In this document: one piece after another, positions 36,686 through 46,187 of the stretch
How the letters are laid out: each line of letters starts with the position of its first letter
Position numbering within the stretch: position 1 is the stretch's first letter
NCBI GenBank assembly: GCA_965246795.1
Contig: CBDFFN010000008.1
Location: 434,001 to 498,000 of the forward strand
Length of the DNA stretch: 64,000 nt
Reading direction: 5' to 3'
Source of the DNA: JAJXWB01 sp965246795
GTDB lineage: Bacteria > Pseudomonadota > Alphaproteobacteria > Rhizobiales > Beijerinckiaceae
Notes under the pieces: generated by a model
The model's input: the letters and a program-made list of their open reading frames with translations, nothing else
The model's database searches: none
What the model was told of the DNA's origin: nothing
Program-made: the position numbers and the translations under genes

Positions 36686-37786
36686 ATGCTCGGTCCGACC
36701 GTACTCGCGGAAAAGGAAGCATCACCAGGAACGACGTTTGCGCTTGGCCTCGGTCTGACCAATGAATGCAATCTCACGTGTGCGTTCTGTTACCGCGATC
36801 CGACACGCACCGACCGATTGCAAGCCGACCAAGTGCGCGCCGTGCTGGATGCGCTGCCGGTCCGATCGGTCAATCTCGGCACCGGGGAAAATGGAATGCA
36901 TCCGGATTTCGGTCCGATGCTCGATCTCCTTCGCGCAGAACCTGTTAAACTCACGATTACATCGAATGGCCACTCGGTGGCTTTGCTGTCCGACGACGAC
37001 GTCACGGCTTTCAAAGATATCGAATTTTCCCTCGATTACCCAACTCGCGAAGAGCAGGATTTGCAACGGGGTGCCGGCAACTGGGATCTCGTACATGAGC
37101 AGGCCGCGCGATGCCGACGCCTCGGTGTCGGCGTATCGATCATAGCGGTGATGATGAAGGCGAATCATCAGCGTCTTGCGGAGATTGCAGAGGTCGCGGC
37201 CCGCTTTGACGCGCCGCTGCGCATCAACGTTTACCAAGCAGTCCGCACAGATGCGTTTGCTCTGACATACGACGAGTACTGGACTGCGTTTGAAATGCTC
37301 TTCGCGCGCACCGATGTCATCGCCATCGCGGAACCCCTGGTGCGCGCGATGGCGGGTTTGCCGCCGCGGGTCGGCGGGTGCGGGGCGACGACCGTCCGCG
37401 TGACGCCGCGGTCAACCGTGCAGCCTTGCGTCTACTGGCCAGGGGCGGGCGCACCGCTCGCTGAGCTCCTTTCCGCGGGGTCAGACATCGTGCGGTCCGC
37501 CGACTTCCACGAGGCTCGAACTCTTCCTGAGGCATGCTGGACCTGCCGATATCGCGAACCCTGTGCGGGCGGCTGCGCGGGCCGTCGAAGACTCCTCGAT
37601 CAGATCGACAAACCCGATCCGTATTGCCCGATCATGCGCGGGGACGACAAGCCACTACGCATCCAACTGGCCTCGGGCCGAGATCTGCCGAAAGTGGACA
37701 GCGCCTGCACGACGATCGTGATGGCGCGTGCAAAGCTTTCCACTAGCGCACAGGCTGTAGAAATATCGAGAGAACTTGACCGATGA
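36686..37786 (+). CDS. Radical SAM/SPASM protein coupled to selD
   Basis: 366 residues from ATG 36686, with cgaggtgtcc upstream. The radical SAM motif is ECNLTCAFCYRD (Cys28, Cys32, Cys35); GTGENGMHPDF is the motif 2 region. The C-terminal SPASM-like part has GGCGATTVR, VQPCVYW, EACWTCRYREPCAGGC and PDPYCPIM, giving enough Cys for auxiliary clusters. The stop overlaps the selD start by 4 nt (ATGA), so the two are translationally coupled. Coupling to selenophosphate synthetase suggests a role in making or using a selenium compound, or in maturing a peptide; neither is shown. Confidence 0.88.
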   Translation: MLGPTVLAEKEASPGTTFALGLGLTNECNLTCAFCYRDPTRTDRLQADQVRAVLDALPVRSVNLGTGENGMHPDFGPMLDLLRAEPVKLTITSNGHSVALLSDDDVTAFKDIEFSLDYPTREEQDLQRGAGNWDLVHEQAARCRRLGVGVSIIAVMMKANHQRLAEIAEVAARFDAPLRINVYQAVRTDAFALTYDEYWTAFEMLFARTDVIAIAEPLVRAMAGLPPRVGGCGATTVRVTPRSTVQPCVYWPGAGAPLAELLSAGSDIVRSADFHEARTLPEACWTCRYREPCAGGCAGRRRLLDQIDKPDPYCPIMRGDDKPLRIQLASGRDLPKVDSACTTIVMARAKLSTSAQAVEISRELDR

Positions 37787-38868
37787 ACATCCAAGCCTCG
37801 CTGAATGACCTATCCGCCGTGCGCCTTACCAGCCTTGCTCATGGCGGCGGCTGTGGGTGCAAGATCGAGCCGGCGCTCTTGAAGCAGCTTCTCGCCGATC
37901 AGCCCATCGCGAGTCCGTTCGAACGCCTGCTTGTCGGAACCGAGACTGCCGACGACGCCGCGGTCTGGGCGCTCGATGATGATACCTGCATTATCGCGAC
38001 GACGGATTTCTTCATGCCGATGGTCGATGATCCCCATGATTTCGGGCGCATCGCCGCGACCAACGCGATCTCTGATGTATATGCCATGGGCGGCACACCG
38101 ATTTTCGCACTCGCGATTCTCGGCATGCCGGTTGGCAAGATTGCGCCGGAAATGGTGGCGCAAATCCTGCGCGGTGGTGCGAGCATCTGCGCCGAAGCCG
38201 GCATCCCTGTTGCCGGGGGTCACTCAATCGATAATCCAGAGCCGGTCTATGGATTAGCTGTGGTCGGTACCTGCCGTCGTGAACATGTCCGTCGCAACGC
38301 CGACTCGAAAGTTGGCGATGTTCTCATCCTGACAAAACCCCTCGGCGTCGGTGTTTATTCGGCCGCGATCAAACGCGGTGCCTTATCGACCGAGGGATAT
38401 GCGCATTTCATCACGACAACAACAAAATTGAATCGCGTCGGCGCCGTATTGGCGAAGAACAATGACGTGCATGCGATGACCGACGTCACGGGCTTTGGTC
38501 TTCTCGGTCATGGGCTGGAATTGGCGCGCGGGGCTGGCGTGACCGTAGTCTTGGACGCAAACGCTGTCCCGCTGCTTCCAATGGCGCAATCGCTCGCGAT
38601 GGACGGCTTCGTCACAGGCGCTTCGCATCGCAATTGGACGAGCTACGGCGAACACGTCTCCCTGCCGGATCATCTTCCGGAGTGGCGCCGGCACATTTTG
38701 ACTGATCCGCAGACGTCCGGTGGGCTTCTTGTCGCCTGCGCGGAGCACGCAGCTGACGATGTCCTGACGACCATCCGGGACGGCGGCTTCTCTGACGCGA
38801 CTATCATCGGTCACATAGCGCAAGGTTTGGCTAAGGTGTTGATTGCCGATCCTACGTCACCCCTATGA
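37783..38868 (+). CDS. selD: Selenide, water dikinase (selenophosphate synthetase)
   Basis: 361 residues, full length. Makes selenophosphate from selenide and ATP for selenocysteine, 2-selenouridine or small selenometabolites. Key residues are present: HGGGCGCKIEP supplies the catalytic Cys-Gly-Cys-Lys (Cys24, Lys27), equivalent to Cys17/Lys20 of the E. coli enzyme; DDAAVW, TTDFFMPMVDD and AATNAISDVYAMGG hold the ATP/Mg ligands; TDVTGFGLLGH is the second conserved site; and DPQTSGGLL follows. Start ATG overlaps the radical SAM stop by 4 nt. No selA, selB, selC or mnmH was seen in the window. Confidence 0.95.
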   Translation: MNIQASLNDLSAVRLTSLAHGGGCGCKIEPALLKQLLADQPIASPFERLLVGTETADDAAVWALDDDTCIIATTDFFMPMVDDPHDFGRIAATNAISDVYAMGGTPIFALAILGMPVGKIAPEMVAQILRGGASICAEAGIPVAGGHSIDNPEPVYGLAVVGTCRREHVRRNADSKVGDVLILTKPLGVGVYSAAIKRGALSTEGYAHFITTTTKLNRVGAVLAKNNDVHAMTDVTGFGLLGHGLELARGAGVTVVLDANAVPLLPMAQSLAMDGFVTGASHRNWTSYGEHVSLPDHLPEWRRHILTDPQTSGGLLVACAEHAADDVLTTIRDGGFSDATIIGHIAQGLAKVLIADPTSPL

Positions 38869-38963
38869 GTTCTTCCGCTTCGGCCGCCCAATTCTATTAC
38901 TACGACTTGACCTCGCGAGCCAAGGCGGCCGGTAGACGTTGCAGTGCTCTGCCGCGCAGGTAA
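38865..38963 (+). pseudogene. Broken small frame coupled to the selD stop
   Basis: An ATG at 38865 overlaps the selD stop (ATGA), the same coupling as between the two genes before it. The frame gives only 32 codons, beginning MSSSASAAQFYYYDL, before TAA at 38963. A second frame reads on, from a stop near 38911 to 39101, with protein-like composition (VAVLCRAGKVHGFHRK). Together this could be the remains of a third cistron with a frameshift, or chance. Not recognised. Confidence 0.3.
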
Positions 38964-39534
38964 AGTTCACGGTTTCCATCGCAAGAAAGTGACGGACCTG
39001 CATTTCGATGAACTGCATGTCTCGTTCCCGTCGGTATCAGCAGCGGGATGGCGGATGGACCTGACGGGTCGAGTTTATCACGCTGGGTGGGTCGGCTAGC
39101 TTATCTGCCTCCTTGGCACTGGGAGTAGGCTCCCACGGGCGCGATCTTCAGGAAACGTTGGATCACGCTAAGCTAGTTGCGGTTTCGATGTGCGCTTTGA
39201 GTGCAACAGCGAGCTGTCCTGAGCGCATATGCTTGCGAATGCAGCCTTCCTAAGACTGTCATCCAGTCGGATCTTAAGTGGGCTTAAATGACCATTGATG
39301 CGCTTCTAATCTGAACGACACTCACGCCGAATGATCATTGTAGTAGTCGGTTTCTCTACACGCAAGTACCCAGCTACCACCGGCCGACTGTACGTCGTAA
39401 CATTGGACCGTCTCCCAAAGCGGATGTTGAGGACACCGAGTTGAAGTTGTCGCGCTATTCAAAAAGATTTCTTTTATTTTGATCGATCAATCGCAGATGG
39501 CTGACGTACGAAGTTAGTATGTCTACTCCACAAA
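38964..39534. other. Gene-free stretch after selD
   Basis: 571 nt without a convincing gene. It becomes AT-rich near the SDR stop codon (39465-39510). A short hairpin TGGGAG-tagg-CTCCCA lies near 39120 without a T tract. No tRNA-like cloverleaf, in particular no selC, could be recognised by eye. Confidence 0.5.
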
Positions 39535-40341
39535 CTAGATGCTGGGAACCGAACCACCATCGACATGCAGGTTTGTACCAATAATAAAACTGGCGGCTTC
39601 TGACGCCAGGAAAAGGACGGCAGCCGCGATCTCTTCGGGCTCGCCGGGTCGTTTTAATTCGATGTGCGGCCGCTTCTCTGCAAGAAAGCGCTTCTTGGCT
39701 TCCTCGAAATCAATGCCGTGCTTCTCCGCTTCTCCCTCCAGCATCCGCTTGACCAGAGGCGTCATGACAAACGCTGGAGAAACCGAATTGACGAGAATGC
39801 CGTCCTTCGCGAGATATTTCGACAGGCTCTTAGTCAGCGCAAGCATGCCGGCTTTCGAAGCGCTATAGTGCGGCACTTCGGCGAATGGTTGGATGCCGTC
39901 TTCGGACGCGATGTTGATGATCCGTCCCCACTGAAGCTTCCGCATATCGGGCAGGAACGCCCTGATCGTGCGGACGGCCGAAAGCAGGTTCAAATCGATT
40001 TGCTTGATCCATTCTTCGTCGTCGATCTCGTCGAACGTCGCAAATTTGATCACGCCGCCCGCGGCATTCACGAGAATCTGTACGTGGCCGAATCGTTCGT
40101 GCACGGCCTGCGCAAGACCTTCGACCGCAGGCCCATAGGTCAGATCGACTGCGAATGCTTCGACATCCGCGCCCCGCACGGCCGACCGTAATTCGCTCGC
40201 TGCCGCATTGCCCTTGTCGGTCGACTTGCTGGCGAGGGCAACGCTTGCACCTTCCTTCGCAAACCCGCTCGCGATTGCGGCACCTATGCCACCGTCGGCG
40301 CCGGTCACGACGACCACTTTGCCTCTGAGACCGAGATCCAT
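39535..40341 (-). CDS. Short-chain dehydrogenase/reductase (SDR)
   Basis: 268 residues of a classical SDR: VVTGADGGIGAAI (NAD(P)-binding TGxxxGIG), the NAAGG segment, IINIASEDG with the catalytic Ser, and the Tyr-x-x-x-Lys in VPHYSASKAG. The C-terminus FIIGTNLHVDGGSVPSI is typical of oxoacyl-reductase/alcohol-dehydrogenase-like members. It oxidises or reduces an alcohol/ketone in the cytoplasm; the substrate is unknown. It follows a second SDR with a 36-nt gap on the same strand. Confidence 0.92.
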   Translation of the reverse strand: MDLGLRGKVVVVTGADGGIGAAIASGFAKEGASVALASKSTDKGNAAASELRSAVRGADVEAFAVDLTYGPAVEGLAQAVHERFGHVQILVNAAGGVIKFATFDEIDDEEWIKQIDLNLLSAVRTIRAFLPDMRKLQWGRIINIASEDGIQPFAEVPHYSASKAGMLALTKSLSKYLAKDGILVNSVSPAFVMTPLVKRMLEGEAEKHGIDFEEAKKRFLAEKRPHIELKRPGEPEEIAAAVLFLASEAASFIIGTNLHVDGGSVPSI

Positions 40342-40377
40342 GCTGCCATCCCTTTGAACCCGTTTACGCGCGCGCGT

Positions 40378-41184
40378 TCAGCCGCCGGTGCGGAACGATG
40401 GATAGAGCGTCATGCCGCCATCGACGAAAATCGTCGTGCCTGTCACGTAACTGCTGGCGTCGGACGCGAGCCAGACGGTTGCATTGGCGACATCGTCCGG
40501 TTCACCGAGATATCCGGAAGGAATGAGCGACAGTGATTTCTTGAGCTTTTCGGGATCATCCCAGGCGGCCTTGTTGATGGACGTTTTGATGAAGCCAGGC
40601 GCGATACTGTTGGCGCGGATGCCTTTTGGCGCCGTTTCCTGAGCAATCGTTTGCATCAGCATGTGCATTCCGCCCTTCGAGGCGGAGTAATTGGCATGTC
40701 CGGCCCAAGGGATGACTTCATGGACAGAGCTCATGAAGATGATCTTGCCGGTGGAGCGCGACACGCCGCGGCGTCCCTGATCGAGAAACTGATTTACGGC
40801 GGCGCGGGCGCAGAGGAAGCCCCCGGTCAGATTGGTGTCGATCACCTTGCGCCACTCTTCGAGGGTCATTTCGCGGAACGACGCATCGGCCTGCACGCCC
40901 GCGTTCGCGACCACGATGTCGAGCGCACCGAAGGCGGAGACCGTTTCGTCGATCATGCGCTGGACGTCATGCTCGACGGAGATATCTGCCCGGACAGGGG
41001 TCGCTTCACCGCCCGCATCGCGGATGGCATGGCAGACTTCCGCCGCCTCGTCCTCGTTGCCTGCGCGATAGTTAACGGCGACGGCGGCACCCGCCTTTGC
41101 AAGGCCTTCGGCGACGCCGCGCCCGATGCCGGACGTCGCGCCCGTGACTAGCGCCGTTTGGCCCGCGAGAATTTTTATCGTCAA
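40378..41184 (-). CDS. SDR oxidoreductase, glucose 1-dehydrogenase-like
   Basis: 268 residues. Motifs are LVTGATSGIGRGVA, VANAGVQ, IIFMSSVHEVIPW and YSASKGGMHM (Tyr-x-x-x-Lys), with C-terminal SYVTGTTIFVDGGMTLYP. The pattern HEVIPWAGHANYSASKGG is close to glucose 1-dehydrogenases, which oxidise glucose to gluconolactone with NAD(P). Together with the GMC protein and the GH15 enzyme nearby this supports a sugar-oxidation role. Operon with the following SDR and preceding DMT/VOC genes. Confidence 0.92.
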   Translation of the reverse strand: MTIKILAGQTALVTGATSGIGRGVAEGLAKAGAAVAVNYRAGNEDEAAEVCHAIRDAGGEATPVRADISVEHDVQRMIDETVSAFGALDIVVANAGVQADASFREMTLEEWRKVIDTNLTGGFLCARAAVNQFLDQGRRGVSRSTGKIIFMSSVHEVIPWAGHANYSASKGGMHMLMQTIAQETAPKGIRANSIAPGFIKTSINKAAWDDPEKLKKSLSLIPSGYLGEPDDVANATVWLASDASSYVTGTTIFVDGGMTLYPSFRTGG

Positions 41185-41215
41185 GATAATACCTCTGCGC
41201 GCATCGGTCAGGCTC

Positions 41216-41662
41216 TCAGAATTTTGAAATCAGAAAAACACCGGCGACCATGAGCGCGCATCCCATCAAGCGGGCGATCCCGGCCGAGTGCTGCTCGAAA
41301 CCGATCCAGCCGAAATGATCGAGCAATACCGAAAACAGAATCTGACCGGTGACGACGAGACCGATGAGGGCGCCTGCACCGAGCTTCGGAGCCAAGATGA
41401 TGTTGCCTGTGAGATAGACGGTGCCGAGAATTCCGCCGGCCAGCCATGAATACCAAGGCGCCGCTCGGACCATATCTCGCGTCGGCCATTCAGACGTCAC
41501 CGTCCAAACAAGGATACATGTCGCCAGCAGGCCAACCGCCATGTTGATCGGCGCCGCCAGATAGAGGTTGTGCAGCGCTTTGCCGAGTTGGGTGTTAGTC
41601 GCGACTTGCGTCGTGAGCACGACACCCAAAAAAATTGCGATCGGTGCAAGCAACCAGCTCAT
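41216..41662 (-). CDS. DMT-family transporter of the YdcZ/DUF606 type
   Basis: 148 residues with about five membrane helices: LLAPIAIFLGVVLTTQVATN, INMAVGLLATCILVWTV, WLAGGILGTVYLTGNIILAP, ALIGLVVTGQILFSVLLDHFG, and a C-terminal RLMGCALMVAGVFLISKF. Asn/Thr-rich segment TQVATNTQLGKAL and PINMAVG are family-like. A small exporter subunit working as a homo- or hetero-dimer; the cargo is unknown. The stop of the VOC gene overlaps its start by 4 nt. Confidence 0.85.
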   Translation of the reverse strand: MSWLLAPIAIFLGVVLTTQVATNTQLGKALHNLYLAAPINMAVGLLATCILVWTVTSEWPTRDMVRAAPWYSWLAGGILGTVYLTGNIILAPKLGAGALIGLVVTGQILFSVLLDHFGWIGFEQHSAGIARLMGCALMVAGVFLISKF

Positions 41663-42456
41663 CGGAGGATGACTCCGTGTCCGTCAGGATCGTGACAGTA
41701 AGTGCCGGCGCGCGGACCGTTTGCCGCCGGCGTGAGAATCGTCGCCGACCACCACAGATCATCCGGTGTTGTGTCGGACGGCATCGAACGCCCGCCGTCC
41801 GGGGCTTCGTACTGCAGAAGCTCGAGTCCGAAGGATGTCGTCCCATTCAGCGTTGCCGCGCGAAGGGAAGCGCCGGCGAGCCCACTCAGCCTGTCCTGCT
41901 CTTCGCCAAAATTGTGCGCGGACGCGCCTGGTCGCAATCCCAGTTCGTCGCAATAAAAGGCCTGACTCTCTGCAATGTCGCGCACGACGATCGCCGTGTG
42001 GTCGACGCCTTGAAACAGGTCGCGGCCCGGCTCATGCCAGATGGCCTTTCCCTTGTCGGGCGGAAACTGGATCAGTTCGACAGGGTGCCGGTCGGGATCG
42101 AGGAAGTAGAGCCCCTGAATACCAGCCGACTCCGCATTCCAGGCGGGCAAGGTCTGTGGTTCAGATGAAATCATCTCGACGCCTGCCTCGGACAGAACAC
42201 GCCACGCCTGTTGCATGTCCCGCACGACGATTGCGAAATGACGAAACCAGGCATCGTGACTGCGACTGTCCGGCGGGACCGGCCGGCGCGCGGACGACGT
42301 CAGAAAGTCCAGCTGAAAGTCGCCGAAACGAAGCCGGCTCGATTCGCCGGTGAATCCGAACAGGCCTTTGTAGAAGTCGCTCGACGTCTTCACGTCTTTC
42401 ACGGCCAATCCGACTCCGAGACAATCCGTGCGCGTTCGCCCTTCAGCCATTTTCAT
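41659..42456 (-). CDS. VOC-family dioxygenase-like protein, two domains
   Basis: 265 residues from ATG 42456, which overlaps the GMC stop (ATGA). Two vicinal-oxygen-chelate modules are visible: DCLGVGLAVKDVKTSSDFYK to YFLDPDRHPVELIQ, and GVDHTAIVVRDIAESQAFYC to CHDPDGHGVILR. Each module ends with the His/Glu-type metal ligands (HPVE, GHGV). VOC proteins include glyoxalases, dioxygenases and isomerases. It sits between an oxidoreductase and a transporter in one operon. Substrate unknown. Confidence 0.88.
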   Translation of the reverse strand: MKMAEGRTRTDCLGVGLAVKDVKTSSDFYKGLFGFTGESSRLRFGDFQLDFLTSSARRPVPPDSRSHDAWFRHFAIVVRDMQQAWRVLSEAGVEMISSEPQTLPAWNAESAGIQGLYFLDPDRHPVELIQFPPDKGKAIWHEPGRDLFQGVDHTAIVVRDIAESQAFYCDELGLRPGASAHNFGEEQDRLSGLAGASLRAATLNGTTSFGLELLQYEAPDGGRSMPSDTTPDDLWWSATILTPAANGPRAGTYCHDPDGHGVILR

Positions 42457-44000
42457 TGCAGCCGCTTGCAGATCGTGTCGCCGACCCGAAGGGCATTTGC
42501 GATGATGGTGAGCGTCGGGTTGATTGCGCCGCTCGAGGCGAAGAAGCTGCCATCGACGACATAGAGATTGTCGACCTCGTGTGCCCGGCAATCGGTGTTG
42601 AGAGCGGATGACGACGGGTCAAGGCCAAACCGGATGGTGCCGTTCTGATGTGCGACGCCGGAAAGTGGAATGCGGCGACCAATGAAGGCATGTCGCCAGA
42701 GCGCATTGTTGTTTCTGGCCTTGTTGATCGCGACCTCGAAGTTCTGTCGCAGTCTTCGATGTGCAGACAGGTTGTTCGGAGTGTAGGACAAGCAGATCGT
42801 CCCATCGGTCTGCAGGGTGACCCGGTTGTCGCGATTGGGCAGATCCTCGCTCATCAGCCAGAAATCGATCGCGTGGCCGGCGAGAACATCGAAGGCGGCC
42901 CTGGGTGCCCAAACCGGGGCATCGCCTGCAATCTGGCCGCCGTCGGTCTTGCCGAGCATCTGCACGTGTCCGTCGGTGTCGTAAAAGTCGTTCAGTCCCA
43001 GCGTTTTCTGAAACCGTGTCTCGTTGCGCTCCGGCACCAATGCCAAGACGGCCGAGTTGAGGTGGCACATGTAATGTCGGCCGACGACGCCAGAGCCATT
43101 CGCGACGCCGTCTGGATGCGTGGTGCAGGCCGAGCGAAGAAGCAGCGCCGCCGAATTGATGGCGCCGCAAGCGACGATCACTATATCGGCTCGATACATC
43201 TCGGATTGCCCGGCCCGGCGCACGCTGACGCCAGCGATTTCACGGCCCGATGCGCTGCACTGCAGGCGTTCAACATACGCGCCGGTGAGAAGCGTCACGT
43301 TTCCCGTTTCGAGCGCGGGACGAAGACAGGCTTCCTCCGCATCCGACTTGGCTCCCAGGGGGCACGGAAATCCGTCGCAGATCCCGCAGCGCACGCAAGC
43401 GCTGGTCTGCGGCTGTGACTCGTCGAGCCGAAGAGCAAGCGGGAGGGGAAACGGATTGTAGCCAGACTTCGACAGGCCGTCGGAAAGTTCCTGAACAAGC
43501 GGATCGTGAGAGATCGCAGGGTAGTCGTACCCGGCGGCACATCCAGGCTCGGTCGGATCGCTTCCGCGCTTGCCGCGAACTTCGTATAGGCGCTCTGCCG
43601 CGAGGTAGTACGGCGCAAACTCCGCATACCCGATCGGCCAAGCAGGCGACACGCCATCCTGCATTACCCGCTCTGCGAAATCGCGTTCGCGAAGTCTGAA
43701 GAGGGCCGCGCCATAGACCTTGGTGTTACCACCGACACGATAATGCGTTGCCGGATGAAATGACCGTCCTTTGCCGTCGACCCATTTCTCTGTCGTCTTG
43801 TAACGATTGTCGACGAAGACGTCGTTCGACTTCCAGTTCTCGGGCTCACGCGGAAGATAGTCGCCGCGTTCGAGGACAAGGACACGCTTGCCAGCTTTCG
43901 CCAGCTTCCACGCCATCGTCGATCCACCGGCGCCGCTACCGACAACGATTGCGTCGTAGCGGTCGCGTGCGCTTACATTGTCCGATGTGTCAGAAGCCAT
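42453..44000 (-). CDS. GMC-family FAD oxidoreductase
   Basis: 515 residues from ATG 44000; the frame extends upstream to 44174 but that part is not protein-like. The FAD Rossmann motif is DAIVVGSGAGGSTMAW, with VLVLERGDYLPREP; the GMC C-terminus is VVDGSFFASSGAINPTLTI. A Cys-rich segment CVRCGICDGFPCPLG lies in the middle. The enzyme would oxidise a primary alcohol or sugar (choline, glucose or gluconate-like). No signal peptide, so likely cytoplasmic or peripheral. Heads the operon with VOC, DMT and two SDR genes. Confidence 0.9.
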   Translation of the reverse strand: MASDTSDNVSARDRYDAIVVGSGAGGSTMAWKLAKAGKRVLVLERGDYLPREPENWKSNDVFVDNRYKTTEKWVDGKGRSFHPATHYRVGGNTKVYGAALFRLRERDFAERVMQDGVSPAWPIGYAEFAPYYLAAERLYEVRGKRGSDPTEPGCAAGYDYPAISHDPLVQELSDGLSKSGYNPFPLPLALRLDESQPQTSACVRCGICDGFPCPLGAKSDAEEACLRPALETGNVTLLTGAYVERLQCSASGREIAGVSVRRAGQSEMYRADIVIVACGAINSAALLLRSACTTHPDGVANGSGVVGRHYMCHLNSAVLALVPERNETRFQKTLGLNDFYDTDGHVQMLGKTDGGQIAGDAPVWAPRAAFDVLAGHAIDFWLMSEDLPNRDNRVTLQTDGTICLSYTPNNLSAHRRLRQNFEVAINKARNNNALWRHAFIGRRIPLSGVAHQNGTIRFGLDPSSSALNTDCRAHEVDNLYVVDGSFFASSGAINPTLTIIANALRVGDTICKRLQ

Positions 44001-44327
44001 TTTCTCATCACGCTGTTCGAAGCGTCGTGTCGTTTCTGACTTCGCGCGTTGCCACTGATACGCAATCGCCGCATCGCTGTCGTTTGATAACATGTGCGTC
44101 ATCAGCCGAGTTACGTGCTCGATTGTACTGCGAGGCTGATCTATCGAATGTCGAAATGTTTCGACGCAAATCACCGTAACGTGATTGGCGAAGCTTCATC
44201 GTTCATCGTCATGTTCAAGCGAGCATGATCATACCAAATGAGTATCGCGCATGAAGATGCGCCTCGATTTCGCCGATACCTCCATGAGTGCTAGTTTGTG
44301 CGGCTCCATAGCACGCGATGCATCTGC

Positions 44328-46097
44328 GTGAGCGCCAGCAGATACGACCAGCTCCCGTCAGAGGTTGCGATTTCGATTCGAGATCTTGGAGTGATCGGTG
44401 ATCAGCGCACCGCCGCGCTTCTTACGAGGTCCGGCGACATCGTCTGGTACTGCCCCGATCGGTTCGATCGCCCCAGCATTTTTGGCGCGCTTCTTGATAA
44501 GCGTGGCGGAGCGTGGCGGCTTGATATGCCCGGCAGCCGATCGATTGGGCGGGCCTATGTTTCGTCCAGCGCCGTGCTGGAGACGCACCTGTCGTGTGCG
44601 GGCCATGTCTCGACAGTGACGGATTTTATGCCAATGGGATCCGATGTTCCCCGCGGCATCTGTCGGATCCTGTCAGCGGTCCGCTCCGACGCGATCCTGC
44701 GCTTCGAACCTGCACCGAATTTCGGCCAATCAGGTTCGATGCCTCTGCGGGTGGACGCCGGTGTCAGGATCGGAAACGACACTCTGTTTGCATCCCATGC
44801 TTTGACGATCGAGGACGGTCACGTGCTCATGCACGTCCCCTCAGGAGACGAAAGCTGGGCGACGTTGCTAGCGTCGGACGCGCTGCGACCCAATGCGAGC
44901 GCCCTTCAGCTCTGGCGCCGCGTGACGATCGACGCGTGGGAAAGCCTCGCCTCGAATGACAAACACCACGCCGGATATGATCGGGGAATAACCGGGTCGC
45001 TGCGAGCATTGCGACTCCTGACACACGCCGAGAGCGGCGGCGTGATTGCTGCGGTTACGACCTCGCTGCCCGAAGTAAAAGGCGGCGACCGCAATTATGA
45101 CTACAGGTACGTCTGGCTTCGCGACGCCGGGATGATTGCGAGCGCTCTGATCCGTAGCGCGGGCGACGTCGGGCAGGCGCGCCGCCTTCTGGATTTCCTC
45201 GGCTCCAGCAAAGTTCGCTCGGACGACATCTTCCTGCCGCCGGCTCTGACACTGTCCGGAGAGACGGTGCCGGAAGAGCTGACGGTCGACGGATGGGTCG
45301 GTTATGGCGGTGCGTCGCCGGTGCGCAAAGGGAACGGCGCGCGCACACAACTGCAACTCGATGCCGTTGGCAATATTCTGCTCGTAGCGAAACTCGTGTA
45401 CGGCGCAACGACCGATCGACCGCAGTTTGCGATGATCCGCGACGCCGCGAATTTTCTCACGAAACACTGGCAAGAAGCCGATTTCGGACTCTGGGAGGAG
45501 CGCGAGCCCGCGCAGTATACAAGCAGCAAGGTCATCATGGCCTGCGGCCTGGAGTTCATTGCCGAGTATGGCGACAAGGCCGAAGCACTCTTATGGCGCC
45601 AGACAGCGACAGCGATCCGCGCCTTCGTCATCACCCAGTGCATGACGACGAGCGGCGCCTATGCAGCCATTGCCGGCGGAGAAGATGTCGATGTGTCGGC
45701 AGCGCTATTTCCGGTCTGGGCTTATTGCGACGCCGACACGCCTGCGATGCTGGTCACGATTGCGGAGATCGAGCGTGATCTTGCCGACGGTGCGCTGTAC
45801 CGGCGCCTGCTCCTACTGTTTCCATCGCATGAGGAAGGTGCATTTCTCGCGGGAACATTCTGGGTAGCCCAGTACTGGATCATGCGCGGCGATCTTGAAA
45901 GAGCGCGATCCATCATCGACGCGACGCTTGCCTACGCGAACGATCTTGGCTTCTTCGCGGAAGAAGGCGATCCGGCGACAGGTGAAATGGTCGGAAACTT
46001 TCCGCAGAGTTTCGTTCATGCCGCTTTCTTGGGGACGGTCTTTGATCTGGCAACCGAAACCGCGAAGATGAGTGGCGGACGGCGCGATGCAGAATGA
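44328..46097 (+). CDS. Glycoside hydrolase family 15 enzyme (glucoamylase/trehalase type)
   Basis: About 589 residues. The N-terminal IRDLGVIGDQRTAALLTRSGDIVW matches the family's first beta segment. The catalytic (alpha/alpha)6 barrel has YDYRYVWLRDAGMIASAL, DGWVGYGGASPVR and FGLWEEREPAQYTSSK, containing the general-acid Glu region. The end of the barrel is AYANDLGFFAEEGD and GNFPQSFVH. It would release glucose from alpha-glucosides or trehalose; with no signal peptide, inside the cell. Start is uncertain: GTG 44328 is used, GTG 44298 is the alternative. Divergent from the GMC gene. Confidence 0.88.
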   Translation: MSASRYDQLPSEVAISIRDLGVIGDQRTAALLTRSGDIVWYCPDRFDRPSIFGALLDKRGGAWRLDMPGSRSIGRAYVSSSAVLETHLSCAGHVSTVTDFMPMGSDVPRGICRILSAVRSDAILRFEPAPNFGQSGSMPLRVDAGVRIGNDTLFASHALTIEDGHVLMHVPSGDESWATLLASDALRPNASALQLWRRVTIDAWESLASNDKHHAGYDRGITGSLRALRLLTHAESGGVIAAVTTSLPEVKGGDRNYDYRYVWLRDAGMIASALIRSAGDVGQARRLLDFLGSSKVRSDDIFLPPALTLSGETVPEELTVDGWVGYGGASPVRKGNGARTQLQLDAVGNILLVAKLVYGATTDRPQFAMIRDAANFLTKHWQEADFGLWEEREPAQYTSSKVIMACGLEFIAEYGDKAEALLWRQTATAIRAFVITQCMTTSGAYAAIAGGEDVDVSAALFPVWAYCDADTPAMLVTIAEIERDLADGALYRRLLLLFPSHEEGAFLAGTFWVAQYWIMRGDLERARSIIDATLAYANDLGFFAEEGDPATGEMVGNFPQSFVHAAFLGTVFDLATETAKMSGGRRDAE

Positions 46098-46187
46098 GCG
46101 CATTTTTCGCCAGCGCTTAAATGTTCATCGCACGCCTAACTTCGTCCGCGAACGGGCTCGACCGTGTGATCTGATGCGCGAGAATTG

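Noticed and set aside
38869..39534. Search for selC (tRNA-Sec) near selD
   Set aside because: No cloverleaf or T-arm-like sequence could be found by eye; a tRNA scan would be decisive.
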